In this document: positions 25,191 through 34,506 of the stretch, piece after piece | Layout of the letters: the number at the start of each line of letters is the position of its first letter | Position numbering within the stretch: position 1 is the first letter of the stretch | Assembly: GCF_002216775.1 (NCBI RefSeq) | Contig: NZ_CP022315.1 | Span: 3,038,001 to 3,102,000, forward strand | Length of the DNA stretch: 64,000 nt | Origin: Virgibacillus phasianinus | GTDB taxonomy: Bacteria; Bacillota; Bacilli; Bacillales; Amphibacillaceae | Direction: 5' to 3' | Translations under genes and position numbers: made by a program | The notes under the pieces: generated by a model | The model's database searches: none | Told to the model about the DNA's origin: nothing | Seen by the model: the letters and a program-made list of their open reading frames with translations, nothing else

Positions 25191-26501
25191 ATGAGGAAAT
25201 CTGTAGTAGCAATTGTAGGTAGACCAAACGTTGGTAAATCAACCATTTTTAATAGATTAGTTGGGGAACGTATATCAATTGTTGAAGACATTCCTGGTGT
25301 AACAAGAGACCGAATATATGCAGAGGGGGACTGGCTGACATCAACCTTTAACGTGATTGACACAGGGGGTATTGAAATCGGCGATGAACCACTGCTGGTT
25401 CAAATGCGCCATCAGGCAGAAGTAGCTATTGATGAAGCAGATGTAATTATATTCCTGGTTAACGGTAAAGAAGGTATCACCGCTGCGGACGAAGAGGTAG
25501 CCAAGCTTTTATATAAATCGAATAAACCAATCGTACTAGGCGTTAATAAAATTGATAATCCAGAAATGCGGGAAAGAATATATGAATTTTACTCACTTGG
25601 ATTCGGGGAACCATATCCCATCTCAGGTGCCCACGGACTGGGATTAGGTGACTTACTGGACGATGTTGTCAGTAATTTTCCGGAAAAACCCGAAGAAGCC
25701 CCGGACGACGATACAATCTATTTTAGTTTGATTGGTCGTCCAAACGTAGGAAAATCATCTTTAGTCAACGCTTTATTAAATGAAGAGCGTGTGATTGTTA
25801 GTGAAATGGAAGGTACGACACGGGATGCAATTGATACGCATCTGCATAAGGACGATCAGGACTTTGTTATCATAGATACAGCCGGCATGAGGAAACGCGG
25901 TAAAGTATACGAATCAACTGAAAAATATAGTGTACTGCGGGCATTGAAGGCTATTGAGCGTTCAGATGTTGTGCTGGTATTAATTGATGCAGAAACCGGG
26001 ATACGTGAACAAGATAAAAAAATTGCGGGCTATGCTCATGAGGCTGGCCGGGCCATTGTTATCGTTGTTAATAAGTGGGATACAATTGAATCAGATGAAA
26101 AAGCGATTAAGGAGTTTGAAGAAAAGGTTCGCGCTCATTTCTTATTCCTTGATTATGCACCAATTGTATTTTTATCAGCCAGAACTAAAAAAAGGCTGCA
26201 CACGTTAATACCAGCGATTGGATTGGCTAGTGAAAATCATTCCAAACGCATTGCTACCAATGTATTAAATGATGTACTGATGGATGCAATCGCAATGAAT
26301 CCAACACCAACACTTAAGGGAAAACGATTAAAAGTGTTATATGGAACACAGGTAGCTGTAAAACCACCAAGTTTTGTCATATTTGTAAATGAGCCAGAAT
26401 TAATGCATTTTTCTTATCGACGATTCTTGGAGAATAAAATTAGAGAAGCATTTGGTTTTGTTGGAACACCAATTAAAATTTTTGCAAGAAAAAGACAGTA
26501 A
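25191..26501 (+). CDS. der: Ribosome assembly GTPase Der (EngA)
   Basis: Essential GTPase of 436 residues with two GTPase domains in tandem and a C-terminal KH-like domain, which acts in 50S assembly. First domain: G1 GRPNVGKST near 9-17, G3 DTGG, G4 NKID. Second: G1 GRPNVGKSS near 183, G3 DTAG, G4 NKWD. The KH-like part (about 355-436) ends with [13 protein letters not shown]. Followed by gpsA after 14 bases. Confidence 0.97.
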   Translation: MRKSVVAIVGRPNVGKSTIFNRLVGERISIVEDIPGVTRDRIYAEGDWLTSTFNVIDTGGIEIGDEPLLVQMRHQAEVAIDEADVIIFLVNGKEGITAADEEVAKLLYKSNKPIVLGVNKIDNPEMRERIYEFYSLGFGEPYPISGAHGLGLGDLLDDVVSNFPEKPEEAPDDDTIYFSLIGRPNVGKSSLVNALLNEERVIVSEMEGTTRDAIDTHLHKDDQDFVIIDTAGMRKRGKVYESTEKYSVLRALKAIERSDVVLVLIDAETGIREQDKKIAGYAHEAGRAIVIVVNKWDTIESDEKAIKEFEEKVRAHFLFLDYAPIVFLSARTKKRLHTLIPAIGLASENHSKRIATNVLNDVLMDAIAMNPTPTLKGKRLKVLYGTQVAVKPPSFVIFVNEPELMHFSYRRFLENKIREAFGFVGTPIKIFARKRQ

Positions 26502-26515
26502 GGGAGAGACAAATA

Positions 26516-27550
26516 TTGAGTAAAGTAGCTGTATTAGGAGCTGGAAGCTGGGGTACTGCATTAAGTATTGTATTAGCCGATAATGGACATGATGTCCGCT
26601 TATGGACACATCGCAAAGAACAGGCTGATATGATTAATTCCTCGCATAAAAATGAAAAATATTTAGAGATAATGATTCCAAGGACTATTAAGGCACATCA
26701 TGATTTAGCCAAGGCTGTCGCGGATGTTTCTGTAGTGGTTGTAGTTGTACCATCAAAAGCGATTCGTGAGGTTTGCACGAGCCTTGACCAATATATAACC
26801 AAGGATATAACAATTGTACATGCATCGAAAGGAATCGAACCGGAATCCCTAAAGAGAATTTCTGAAATGATAGATGAAGAAATGGATAACTATGCATATG
26901 AGGATATTGCTGTTCTATCCGGGCCAAGTCATGCGGAAGAAGTTGGGAAACGACAGCCAACCACTGTCACTGTATCATCATTAAATGAACAAAAGGCTGA
27001 AATAATTCAGGATTTATTTATTAATGAAGCCTTTCGCGTTTATACGAGCCCTGACATTTTAGGTGTTGAACTTGGCGGTGCACTAAAGAATATTATCGCA
27101 CTCGGTGCCGGTATTTCTGACGGATTAGGATATGGCGATAATGCAAAAGCTGCGTTAATTACACGTGGCTTAGCAGAAATTGCTAGATTAGGAACGTCAC
27201 TTGGAGCAAATCCTCTAACCTTCTTAGGGTTGCCAGGAGTTGGTGATTTAATTGTTACGTGTACAAGTGTACACAGCAGAAACTGGCGTGCCGGAAATTT
27301 ATTAGGAAAAGGAAGGGATCTCGATGAGGTGCTTGATCAGATGGGTATGGTTGTTGAAGGTGTAAGAACAACAAAAGCAGCTCATCAATTCGCCGAAAAG
27401 CAGCAGATTGAGATGCCGATTACGAATGGAATTTACAAAATTTTATTTGAAAACGAAAAGCCGAAAACAGTTGTTGATCAATTGATGAATCGGACTAAAC
27501 GGGAAGAAATGGATGATTTAGCCGCATTGCTTAGTAAGAAGTATTCCTAA
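26516..27550 (+). CDS. gpsA: Glycerol-3-phosphate dehydrogenase (NAD(P)+)
   Basis: Enzyme of 344 residues that makes sn-glycerol 3-phosphate from dihydroxyacetone phosphate for phospholipid synthesis. The Rossmann motif GAGSWGTAL is at 8-16, the catalytic Lys lies in GGALKNIIAL, and the substrate-binding segment is NDNAKAALITRG-like (GDNAKAALITRGLAEI). TTG start 26516 with AAGGGAGAG upstream. Order der-gpsA is conserved. Confidence 0.96.
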   Translation: MSKVAVLGAGSWGTALSIVLADNGHDVRLWTHRKEQADMINSSHKNEKYLEIMIPRTIKAHHDLAKAVADVSVVVVVVPSKAIREVCTSLDQYITKDITIVHASKGIEPESLKRISEMIDEEMDNYAYEDIAVLSGPSHAEEVGKRQPTTVTVSSLNEQKAEIIQDLFINEAFRVYTSPDILGVELGGALKNIIALGAGISDGLGYGDNAKAALITRGLAEIARLGTSLGANPLTFLGLPGVGDLIVTCTSVHSRNWRAGNLLGKGRDLDEVLDQMGMVVEGVRTTKAAHQFAEKQQIEMPITNGIYKILFENEKPKTVVDQLMNRTKREEMDDLAALLSKKYS

Positions 27551-27555
27551 GCTAG

Positions 27556-27584
27556 CACATGGGTCTCGTCCTTTGCATACAATA
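27556..27584 (+). promoter_or_regulatory. Putative sigma-K promoter of the spoVIF-like gene
   Basis: CACA, 16 bases, CATACAATA. This fits the mother-cell sigma-K consensus (ACm, 16-17, CATAnnnTA) at every strongly conserved position. It lies 32 bases before the start codon of the downstream sporulation gene, which is sigma-K dependent in B. subtilis. Confidence 0.65.
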
Positions 27585-27615
27585 TGTTGACTAAACATTG
27601 CAAGGAGGAAACCGT

Positions 27616-27876
27616 GTGAGTAGTTTTAAAGATAATCTGTTTAATAATATAGAAAAAAAGTCTAATATTAAACAGGATGATATTTATAAAGTTGCTAATT
27701 CTGTAAAGCATGCCGACTTTTCTGATGAAAAAACTGTTAGAAATTTAATCAGGCAGTTGTCCCGAATGGCTAATAAACCGGTATCTAAGGAAAAAGAAGA
27801 CAAAATTGTACAATCCATAACTAAAAACAATATGCCAGTGGATATGCAATCGTTAAGTAAACTTTTTAAAAAGTAG
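27616..27876 (+). CDS. spoVIF: Stage VI sporulation protein F-like (SpoVIF) protein
   Basis: Small basic protein of 86 residues resembling SpoVIF (YjcC), a coat-assembly factor acting with GerE in B. subtilis: FKDNLFNNIEKK at the start, VRNLIRQLSRMANKPVSKEK in the middle and LSKLFKK at the end. The start is GTG 27616 because AAGGAGGA lies six bases upstream; a longer frame from TTG 27598 includes that site. It lies between gpsA and yphE, where B. subtilis has no such gene, so the symbol refers to the family. Confidence 0.8.
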   Translation: MSSFKDNLFNNIEKKSNIKQDDIYKVANSVKHADFSDEKTVRNLIRQLSRMANKPVSKEKEDKIVQSITKNNMPVDMQSLSKLFKK

Positions 27877-27976
27877 GTTTTCATAGGCAAGTGATGATGC
27901 AATCGGTTGTTTACTCGCATACTATAAAACGCACAAGCATTCTTGGATAAAGTTGCTGAGGATATTATTTAGTCTT

Positions 27977-28008
27977 ACTGAGATGGAGCCAGCCCTCTCC
28001 ATCTCGGT
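27977..28008 (+). terminator. Hairpin after the spoVIF-like gene
   Basis: ACTGAGATGGAG / CTCCATCTCGGT, a 12-bp stem with an 8-base loop, then TATTTATTTGTTT. The stem is strong but the T run is broken. Confidence 0.65.
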
Positions 28009-28071
28009 TATTTATTTGTTTAATTTTTGCCATAAATAAAGGACGTGCATGCTACTTATCGCTGTAACCTA

Positions 28072-28080
28072 TGTTATAAT
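28072..28080 (+). promoter_or_regulatory. Putative extended -10 promoter of yphE-yphF
   Basis: TGTTATAAT is a perfect -10 with TG extension, 42 bases before the yphE start. No convincing -35. Confidence 0.4.
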
Positions 28081-28121
28081 AACGATTGGCAACTAAAACC
28101 GTCAGTTTAGGAGGAAAAGAT

Positions 28122-28319
28122 ATGTCAACATCCATGCTAAAAATGTATGTTTCTTTTGTTGGTATGGTACTTTTAATCCTGGCAATTGGTTTGATTTTGC
28201 TTAGCAGATATAAACTTAATGGGTGGCTTGCTGGCATTGTAGCAACAATCGCTTATATTAGCTTAATTTTGGGAAGCATCATTATTTTTTATATTGTAAT
28301 AAGCGGACCAACAGGATAA
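28122..28319 (+). CDS. yphE: DUF2768 small membrane protein
   Basis: Protein of 65 residues with two transmembrane helices (about 7-27 and 34-60) joined by SRYKLNGW. Size, topology and the position before yphF fit the DUF2768 family, found in spore formers. Start ATG 28122 with AGGAGGAAAAG upstream; an in-frame ATG at 28086 has none. Function unknown. Confidence 0.8.
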   Translation: MSTSMLKMYVSFVGMVLLILAIGLILLSRYKLNGWLAGIVATIAYISLILGSIIIFYIVISGPTG

Positions 28320-28340
28320 ATGGTATAGGAGGATTTATAC

Positions 28341-29069
28341 ATGAAATTTACATATATGCGTGCCATTGGTGCTGTTATCCTGATATCGTTGCTTAGTGGA
28401 TGTCTATATCCCGAAAACGAATTGTCTAAAAACCAGGTTCCAAATAAAATCCAATTAGAATCTGTCCAGTCAGCGGTGGATACATATCGTGAAAAAACGA
28501 ATGGCCTCGTGCCAATTAAAACAAAAGATAAAAATACACCGATATTCCGTAAGTACTTGCTTGACTTCGGTGCACTGCAGGAAAAGGGTATCTTGGCAGA
28601 AATACCTGGGACAGCCTATGAAAATGGTGGGTTATACCAGTATGCATTACTGACACCTGAAGATAATCCCCGTGTAAAACTAATTGACCTTAGAATATCG
28701 GACGCAATTCGCGAAGTTAGTGTACAGCTTCATATTTATCGAAATGAGCATATGTATCCTCCCTTTGGTAAGCCTATTACTAAAAATCTGTATAAAATAG
28801 ATTATCAAAAACTCGGTTTCGAGCATGAACCGTACGTTGTCAGCCCATACTCACAAAAAAATCTCCCGGTTATCATGGATACGGATGGGAAACTATATGT
28901 GGATTATCGTCCTGACTTATTTGAAGCTCTGGACAAATATGATCATTCTTATCAGACGGGTGATGATATCCGTTATATTTTAGCGGAAAATTCACCTTTT
29001 CTTCCAGTATATTCCTACCCTAGCACTATAAAAAACGGGGAACCAGTTTATATGAAGGTAAAAAAATAA
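28341..29069 (+). CDS. yphF: YphF-like lipoprotein
   Basis: Lipoprotein of 242 residues: hydrophobic N-terminus with lipobox LLSGC (Cys about 21), then a globular outside domain with no motif I can name. Its length and the order yphE-yphF-spoIVA match B. subtilis. AGGAGGA precedes ATG, 21 bases after yphE, so the two are likely cotranscribed. Function unknown. Confidence 0.8.
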   Translation: MKFTYMRAIGAVILISLLSGCLYPENELSKNQVPNKIQLESVQSAVDTYREKTNGLVPIKTKDKNTPIFRKYLLDFGALQEKGILAEIPGTAYENGGLYQYALLTPEDNPRVKLIDLRISDAIREVSVQLHIYRNEHMYPPFGKPITKNLYKIDYQKLGFEHEPYVVSPYSQKNLPVIMDTDGKLYVDYRPDLFEALDKYDHSYQTGDDIRYILAENSPFLPVYSYPSTIKNGEPVYMKVKK

Positions 29070-29077
29070 ATTCATAA

Positions 29078-29119
29078 ATAACCCTTTGCAGCATAGATTG
29101 TTACAAGGGGTTATTTTTA
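29078..29119 (+). terminator. yphF terminator
   Basis: AATAACCCTT / AAGGGGTTATT with a loop of about 18 bases and a T run. Confidence 0.75.
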
Positions 29120-29179
29120 TTTCACTAGAAACTAGTTTCTTGTACATACAACATGCATAATTATTTTTTTATGATTTAA

Positions 29180-29211
29180 GTCATATTCTGATAGGACAAC
29201 ATCATAGAATT
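29180..29211 (+). promoter_or_regulatory. Putative sigma-E promoter of spoIVA
   Basis: GTCATATT, 15 bases, CATAGAATT. The -35 box is a perfect sigma-E element and the -10 box is good. It ends 63 bases before the spoIVA start. spoIVA is a classic sigma-E gene in B. subtilis. Confidence 0.7.
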
Positions 29212-29274
29212 GTAATGTCAATTATACGTATGTTGTTCATGATTAATTGGTTAAGGAAATTGGGAGGGGATCGT

Positions 29275-30753
29275 TTGGAAAAAATTGATATCTTTAAAGA
29301 TATTTCGAAACGGACAAACGGAGATATTTATTTAGGTGTTGTGGGAGCGGTTAGAACAGGTAAATCCTCCTTCATAAAGAAATTTATGGAGTTGGTAGTT
29401 TTACCGAACATCCAAGAGGAAGGTGATCGTTCAAGGGCCCAGGATGAACTTCCACAAAGCGCTGCTGGTAAAACGATTATGACTACAGAGCCTAAATTTA
29501 TACCGAATCAAGCTGTAAGTATTGAAGTTGACGAAGGTTTAGATGTTAATGTAAGGCTGGTTGATTGCGTAGGGTATGCAGTCGACAGTGCAAAGGGTTA
29601 TGAAGACGAAGAGGGCCCGAGAATGATCCACACTCCATGGTATGAGGATCCAATACCATTTCATGATGCTGCAGAGATCGGAACCAGAAAGGTAATTCAG
29701 GAACACTCTACAATTGGGGTGGTTGTTACAGCAGATGGTACCTTTGGTGAAATACCGCGCAATGATTTTGTGGATGCTGAATCGCGGGTGATCGATGAAT
29801 TAAAAGAAGTAGGTAAGCCATTTATAATGGTGGTAAATTCACTTAGACCAACTAGTCAGGAAACAGAAATGTTACGGCAGGAACTAATTGACAAGCATGA
29901 CATCCCGGTATTGGCGATGAATATTGAGACAATGACTGAGCACGATGTAAACAATGTTTTACGTGAGGCATTATATGAGTTTCCGGTCCTTGAGGTAAAT
30001 GTTAATCTTCCAAGCTGGGTAATGGTGCTTAAAGAGGATCATTGGCTTCGTACGAATTACCAGGAAGCCATTCAGGATACTGTTAAAAGTATTAAACGGC
30101 TGCGGGATGTTGATCAAATAGTCGGAAGCTTTGATGAATATGAGTATATCGAGAGGGCTAATTTAGCTGGTATGGAACTTGGTGATGGTGTTGCTGAAAT
30201 TGATTTACATGCACCGGAATATTTATATGATCAGATCCTAAAGGAAATTGTTGGTGAAGAAATTCGGGGTAAGGACCATTTGCTGGAATTAATGCAGGAC
30301 TTTGCCCACGCGAAACGGGAATATGATCAAGTATCAGGTGCTTTAAAAATGGTCAAACAAACGGGGTATGGCATTGCCGCTCCAACGCTTGAAGATATGG
30401 AACTTGATGAACCGGAAATCATACGGCAGGGATCCAGGTTTGGTGTAAGACTAAAAGCTGTTGCTCCGTCGATCCATATGATTAAAGTAGAGGTGGAATC
30501 AGAATTTGCACCGATAATTGGAACAGAAAAGCAAAGTGAAGAACTGGTCCGATATTTGATGCAGGACTTTGAAGAGGATCCATTGTCCATCTGGGAGTCC
30601 GATATCTTTGGGAGATCACTTAGCTCCATTGTCAGAGAGGGAATTCAAGCTAAAATTGCCTTAATGCCTGAGACCGCACGATATAAACTGAAAGATACAT
30701 TAGAACGAATTATCAATGAAGGTTCTGGTGGTCTAATCGCCATAATCTTATAG
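29275..30753 (+). CDS. spoIVA: Stage IV sporulation protein A (coat morphogenetic ATPase)
   Basis: Protein of 492 residues, exactly the B. subtilis length, that polymerises on the forespore surface as the base of the spore coat. The Walker A motif GAVRTGKSS starts at residue 24 with Lys30; the NTPase region is followed by middle and C-terminal domains that are almost identical to the family (EIIRQGSRFGVRLKA, PIIGTEKQSEELVRYL, and the invariant end GSGGLIAIIL). TTG start 29275 (MEKIDIF) with GGGAGGGGAT upstream; the ATG at 29215 would add 20 residues not in the family. Confidence 0.96.
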   Translation: MEKIDIFKDISKRTNGDIYLGVVGAVRTGKSSFIKKFMELVVLPNIQEEGDRSRAQDELPQSAAGKTIMTTEPKFIPNQAVSIEVDEGLDVNVRLVDCVGYAVDSAKGYEDEEGPRMIHTPWYEDPIPFHDAAEIGTRKVIQEHSTIGVVVTADGTFGEIPRNDFVDAESRVIDELKEVGKPFIMVVNSLRPTSQETEMLRQELIDKHDIPVLAMNIETMTEHDVNNVLREALYEFPVLEVNVNLPSWVMVLKEDHWLRTNYQEAIQDTVKSIKRLRDVDQIVGSFDEYEYIERANLAGMELGDGVAEIDLHAPEYLYDQILKEIVGEEIRGKDHLLELMQDFAHAKREYDQVSGALKMVKQTGYGIAAPTLEDMELDEPEIIRQGSRFGVRLKAVAPSIHMIKVEVESEFAPIIGTEKQSEELVRYLMQDFEEDPLSIWESDIFGRSLSSIVREGIQAKIALMPETARYKLKDTLERIINEGSGGLIAIIL

Positions 30754-30780
30754 CAGCGCAATTTGGCTGCTATTTTTTTT
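30751..30780 (+). terminator. spoIVA terminator
   Basis: TAGCAGC / GCTGCTA stem and eight T, beginning at the spoIVA stop. The rest of the 390-base gap up to 31145 is AT-rich, with promoter-like stretches (for example TTGAAT, 17 bases, TAATAT near 31000) but no gene or RNA motif I can support. Confidence 0.85.
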
Positions 30781-31145
30781 GCGAAAAATAAATAAAAAAT
30801 TTAAGAAGAACAGCAGGAAAATAATAGTTTGTGTCGTATATCTTTTATAAGCAATAAAATTGTTGTTGAAATGCACGTTGGTTAAGGCTTAGCAACGTCT
30901 TGGTCCAATTTTACATTTACTGGAAAAATTTAATGCATTTTCTAGTAAATAAGGGTCAAATAACAATTAAAAATCGATAAATTGCGTACTTATTGTTGAA
31001 TTTTAAGGCAATCTCGGTTAATATAAGCCTTGTCACACATGAAAATGTTGGCACAAAGTATAATTGTTGGCAAATTGGTCAAATAATGAAGTATCGTTAT
31101 TTATACCAATGTCGAATGAAACATATTTGGGAGGAGGTGAATGTC

Positions 31146-31418
31146 ATGAATAAAACAGACTTAGTAAATGCGGTTTCTGAGAAAAGCGAACTATCTAAGA
31201 AGGATGCTACAAAAGCTGTGGACGCAGTTTTTGAATCTGTCATGGATTCACTTAAAAGCGGTGAAAAAGTTCAATTAATTGGATTTGGAAATTTTGAAGT
31301 ACGCGAGCGTTCAGCTCGTAAAGGTCGTAATCCACAAACTGGAGAAGAGATCGAAATTCCTGCAAGCAAGGTACCTGCTTTTAAACCAGGTAAAGCCCTA
31401 AAAGAAAGTGTTAAATAA
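31146..31418 (+). CDS. hup: DNA-binding protein HU
   Basis: Histone-like protein of 90 residues (hbs in B. subtilis). It has the dimerisation helices ([16 protein letters not shown]), the [20 protein letters not shown] arm region and the C-terminal [13 protein letters not shown] 31146 with a strong GGAGGAGGTGAA; the upstream extension of the frame is noise. Located between spoIVA and mtrB as in B. subtilis. Confidence 0.97.
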   Translation: MNKTDLVNAVSEKSELSKKDATKAVDAVFESVMDSLKSGEKVQLIGFGNFEVRERSARKGRNPQTGEEIEIPASKVPAFKPGKALKESVK

Positions 31419-31436
31419 TACTTTTACATAGGGTGT

Positions 31437-31467
31437 AAAGGGTGCGTATCATCGCACCCTTTTTTTA
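31437..31467 (+). terminator. hup terminator
   Basis: AAAGGGTGCG / CGCACCCTTT with a TATCAT loop and eight T. Confidence 0.9.
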
Positions 31468-31498
31468 ATGCAATAAAATTACTTGGTTAAGAAGCACA

Positions 31499-31523
31499 TA
31501 TCAGGGTTAGTCTAACCCTGATA
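31499..31523. repeat. 25-base perfect palindrome upstream of mtrB
   Basis: TATCAGGGTTAG and CTAACCCTGATA are perfect 12-base arms around a single central T. No T run follows, and a TTGACA box begins 12 bases downstream, so an operator is more likely than a terminator. Confidence 0.75.
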
Positions 31524-31534
31524 CAACTTAATCG

Positions 31535-31565
31535 TTGACACGACACCTCTTAAAAGTGATAGTAT
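31535..31565 (+). promoter_or_regulatory. Possible sigma-A promoter of mtrB
   Basis: A perfect TTGACA is followed after 19 bases by TAGTAT. The spacing is long; another -10 choice at 17 bases (GATAGT) is worse. The start codon is 25 bases downstream. Confidence 0.4.
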
Positions 31566-31589
31566 TGGAATATAATGAGGAGGACATAT

Positions 31590-31817
31590 ATGGGAAACTC
31601 AATAGATAAAACAGATTTCTTTGTTATTAAAGCGTTGGAAGACGGCGTGAACGTTATTGGTCTGACACGTGGATCGGACACACGTTTTCATCATTCAGAA
31701 AAACTAGACCGGAATGAAGTTATGATTGCCCAATTCACCGAACATACCTCTGCAGTGAAAGTTAGAGGCAAGGCTGTCATTCAAACAAGTCACGGCGAAA
31801 TTTCCAGTGATAGCTGA
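31590..31817 (+). CDS. mtrB: trp RNA-binding attenuation protein (TRAP)
   Basis: TRAP subunit of 75 residues, the standard length. In the presence of tryptophan the 11-mer ring wraps GAG/UAG repeats in trp leaders. Seen: [19 protein letters not shown], the tryptophan-binding loop around [12 protein letters not shown], and the RNA-contact Lys/Arg in [16 protein letters not shown] 31590 with GAGGAGGA upstream. folE (mtrA), which precedes mtrB in B. subtilis, is absent, and no trp operon lies in this window. Confidence 0.95.
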   Translation: MGNSIDKTDFFVIKALEDGVNVIGLTRGSDTRFHHSEKLDRNEVMIAQFTEHTSAVKVRGKAVIQTSHGEISSDS

Positions 31818-31845
31818 CCGGATACATACAAACATGGCGTTAGTA

Positions 31846-31874
31846 GTGATAGGCCATGTAAAGTGTGCTATAAT
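31846..31874 (+). promoter_or_regulatory. Putative promoter of hepS-menG-hepT
   Basis: Extended -10 TGCTATAAT with a partial -35 GTGATA at 17 bases, 36 bases before the hepS start. Confidence 0.5.
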
Positions 31875-31910
31875 ATCAAATGTGAATAAAGTATGTATGA
31901 AAAGGTTTAG

Positions 31911-32702
31911 GTGATTATGTTGCCAACATCAAGTGTAGAGCTTACTAAACTTCGGTCATTGATTGAAGATAAAATACAACATGCTTATTTAGATAAAGCC
32001 ATTCAAAAGCCAGAAATCGATGAAATTAAATTAGCTCTACTATATTACTACATGAGGCAGTCCAAATTGCCGGTTCCAAAAATAGAGCAATATATTTTAT
32101 CAACAATGTTCGTCCAAATGGCTCTGGATATACATGAGATTGTACCATTAAGAAATGACAGAAGCGAAAGCAGTACAAATCAGGAAAAAAGACAATTAAA
32201 AGTACTGGCTGGTGATTATTATAGTGGTTTATATTATTCACTTCTATCTGATACAAAAGATTTTTCGGTAATACATATCCTGGCAACGGCTATTAAAGAA
32301 ATAAATGAATATAAGATGAAACTATACTATGATGATATATGCTCCTTTGATGAGGTAATCCTCTTATTGGTGAAAATAGAATCATTACTAGTCACACGAA
32401 TGATTAGTCACACTATAGAATTTCCTAACATAGCACTTATTGAAAATATTATTTTAGTAAATAGGCTTTTACACGAGAAGAAATTATTCGCAGGCAACAA
32501 TAATTCACCATTATTTGATAACCTGAAAGTTTATGTAACGAATTTGCAGAAACTGGATTTTCAAAATAGAGTAGATCAAATTATCAGCCAAAGAAAGAAC
32601 GATATTGAAAATTCCATCGCGGATCTTCCAAACAAAAATGATATCATAACTATTTTACGGGACATACTTGAAAATGACACTTCCGTCGCAAAAGAAGGGT
32701 GA
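31911..32702 (+). CDS. hepS: Heptaprenyl diphosphate synthase component 1 (HepS)
   Basis: Protein of 263 residues, the small non-catalytic subunit (GerCA) that pairs with HepT to make the C35 side chain of menaquinone-7. The family shows low sequence conservation; here KLALLYYYMRQ and KVLAGDYYSGLYYSLL are the clearest parts. GTG 31911 is taken as start with AAAGG five bases upstream; ATG 31917 two codons later is possible. Operon with menG and hepT, spacing 3 and 32 bases. Confidence 0.9.
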   Translation: MIMLPTSSVELTKLRSLIEDKIQHAYLDKAIQKPEIDEIKLALLYYYMRQSKLPVPKIEQYILSTMFVQMALDIHEIVPLRNDRSESSTNQEKRQLKVLAGDYYSGLYYSLLSDTKDFSVIHILATAIKEINEYKMKLYYDDICSFDEVILLLVKIESLLVTRMISHTIEFPNIALIENIILVNRLLHEKKLFAGNNNSPLFDNLKVYVTNLQKLDFQNRVDQIISQRKNDIENSIADLPNKNDIITILRDILENDTSVAKEG

Positions 32703-32705
32703 AAA

Positions 32706-33416
32706 ATGCACCAGCAATCAAAAGAAGAACGTGTTCATCATGTTTTTGAAAAAATATATTCGAATTATGATTCCATGAATTCAATTATCTCATTTCAGCG
32801 CCATAAGGCCTGGCGACAGGATGTTATGACCCGTATGCAGGTCGCAAAAGGTTCAATGGCCCTGGACGTTTGTTGCGGAACTGGGGATTGGACACTTTCA
32901 TTGGCCAAGGAAACCGGTACTGAGGGAAAAGTATATGGACTGGATTTCAGTCAAAATATGTTATCTATTGCAAAAGATAAACAAGCAGAGTCAGGCCTTA
33001 AGCAAATAGAATTCATTCAAGGCAATGCGATGGAACTTCCATATGATGATAATTCCTTCGATTATGTTACGATTGGATTTGGGCTCAGGAACGTTCCGGA
33101 TTACACGACAGTGTTAAAAGAAATGTACCGGGTAGTTAAACCGGGTGGTAAGGTTGTGTGTCTTGAAACATCGCAGCCAACACTTATTGGTTTTAGGCAG
33201 CTTTATTATTTATATTTTCGTTTTATCATGCCATTATTTGGTAGGTTATTTGCAAAAAGTTATAAAGAATACGCTTGGCTCCATGAATCTGCAAAGAATT
33301 TCCCAGACAAAAAAGAACTGCAGCAAATGTTCTTTGAAGCCGGCTTTTCTCATGTTCGAATGAAGAGTTATACTGGTGGAGTCGCAGCAATGCATATGGG
33401 GTTTAAAGAAAAATAA
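32706..33416 (+). CDS. menG: Demethylmenaquinone methyltransferase
   Basis: SAM-dependent methyltransferase of 236 residues of the UbiE/MenG family that performs the last step of menaquinone synthesis. SAM motif [17 protein letters not shown], motif [14 protein letters not shown], and the signature [21 protein letters not shown] are visible. It lies between hepS and hepT, which make the prenyl tail it acts on. RBS AAGGGTGAAA overlaps the end of hepS. Confidence 0.95.
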   Translation: MHQQSKEERVHHVFEKIYSNYDSMNSIISFQRHKAWRQDVMTRMQVAKGSMALDVCCGTGDWTLSLAKETGTEGKVYGLDFSQNMLSIAKDKQAESGLKQIEFIQGNAMELPYDDNSFDYVTIGFGLRNVPDYTTVLKEMYRVVKPGGKVVCLETSQPTLIGFRQLYYLYFRFIMPLFGRLFAKSYKEYAWLHESAKNFPDKKELQQMFFEAGFSHVRMKSYTGGVAAMHMGFKEK

Positions 33417-33448
33417 GCAAAAGTCCGTGAATATTAAAGGTGATTGGC

Positions 33449-34420
33449 ATGAAATTAGCTAAAACGTACAGTTATTTAAAAAAAGATCTGGATTATATTG
33501 AAAAGGCCTTAGACGAGGTAATACAAGCTGATCATCCCGTATTAAGAGAGACGTCAATCCAGTTGTTAAAAGCTGGGGGGAAAAGAATCCGTCCCGTTTT
33601 TGTGCTTCTGGGCGGACAATTTGGTGATTATAATCTGGAACGTATGAAAATTGTCGCAATAACACTTGAATTAATTCATATGGCATCACTTGTTCATGAT
33701 GATGTGATTGATGATGCAGAAATACGTCGTGGGGAACCAACAATAAGAAAGCAATATGACAACCGAATAGCAATGTACACCGGGGATTATATTTTAGCAA
33801 GATCACTTGAGAGTATTACATTAATAAATGAAAAAGAAGCTCACCAAACATTGGCTAAAACAATTGTAGAGGTTTGTATCGGTGAAATCGAACAAATTAA
33901 AGATAAGTATGAATGGGACCAAACACTCAGAACCTATCTAAGACGGATCAAACGGAAGACTGCATTATTAATTGCTACCAGTTGTAAACTTGGGGCTGTT
34001 GTTGCAGGTGTCAATGAAAAGGACACCAATAGGTTATTCATGTATGGGTATAACATTGGCATGTCTTATCAGATCATTGATGATATTCTTGATTTCACTT
34101 CCTCTGAAAAAGTTTTAGGAAAGCCCGCTGGTAATGATTTATTACAGGGGAATGTCACACTGCCTGTGCTTTACGCTATGAAAGACCCGGCGTTTTTTTC
34201 ATTGCTGAAGAACACTTTTGCTAACTCGGAATCAGTATCACGAGAGCAAATGCAGCAATTAATTCAGGTTTTGAAACAAACTGATGCGATTGAGCGTTCC
34301 TATCAATTAAGCGATATGTATTTGGAGAAAGCCCTTCGTATCCTAGACAAGCTTCCCGATCATCGCGCAAAACAATCGTTGCATGGAATAGCAACTTATA
34401 TTGGAAAACGCCGTTCATAA
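33449..34420 (+). CDS. hepT: Heptaprenyl diphosphate synthase component 2 (HepT)
   Basis: Catalytic prenyltransferase of 323 residues. The first aspartate-rich motif is in LVHDDVIDDAEIRRGEPT and the second in QIIDDILDFTSS; both bind magnesium-diphosphate. GGKRIRPVFVLLGG is the isopentenyl diphosphate site. ATG 33449 with AAAGGTGA five bases upstream; GTG 33440 is inside that site. Forms the enzyme together with HepS. Confidence 0.95.
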   Translation: MKLAKTYSYLKKDLDYIEKALDEVIQADHPVLRETSIQLLKAGGKRIRPVFVLLGGQFGDYNLERMKIVAITLELIHMASLVHDDVIDDAEIRRGEPTIRKQYDNRIAMYTGDYILARSLESITLINEKEAHQTLAKTIVEVCIGEIEQIKDKYEWDQTLRTYLRRIKRKTALLIATSCKLGAVVAGVNEKDTNRLFMYGYNIGMSYQIIDDILDFTSSEKVLGKPAGNDLLQGNVTLPVLYAMKDPAFFSLLKNTFANSESVSREQMQQLIQVLKQTDAIERSYQLSDMYLEKALRILDKLPDHRAKQSLHGIATYIGKRRS

Positions 34421-34425
34421 ATAAG

Positions 34426-34454
34426 TTGTCATTTTTCTAAAAGTTTGGTAGAAT
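34426..34454 (+). promoter_or_regulatory. Sigma-A promoter of ndk
   Basis: TTGTCA, 17 bases, TAGAAT, just after the hepT stop and about 50 bases before ndk. Confidence 0.65.
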
Positions 34455-34506
34455 TTTAACGGCTGCTTGATATGCAATACTATACATACTAGAAGAGGTG
34501 TAGAAA

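Noticed and set aside
28086-28121. 12-residue extension of the DUF2768 protein
   Set aside because: The ATG at 28122 has AGGAGGAAAAG directly upstream, and the extension covers the leader and that site.
30993-31145. N-terminal extension of HU by 51 residues
   Set aside because: The standard 90-residue HU start at 31146 has a strong ribosome site; the extension is AT-rich leader sequence.
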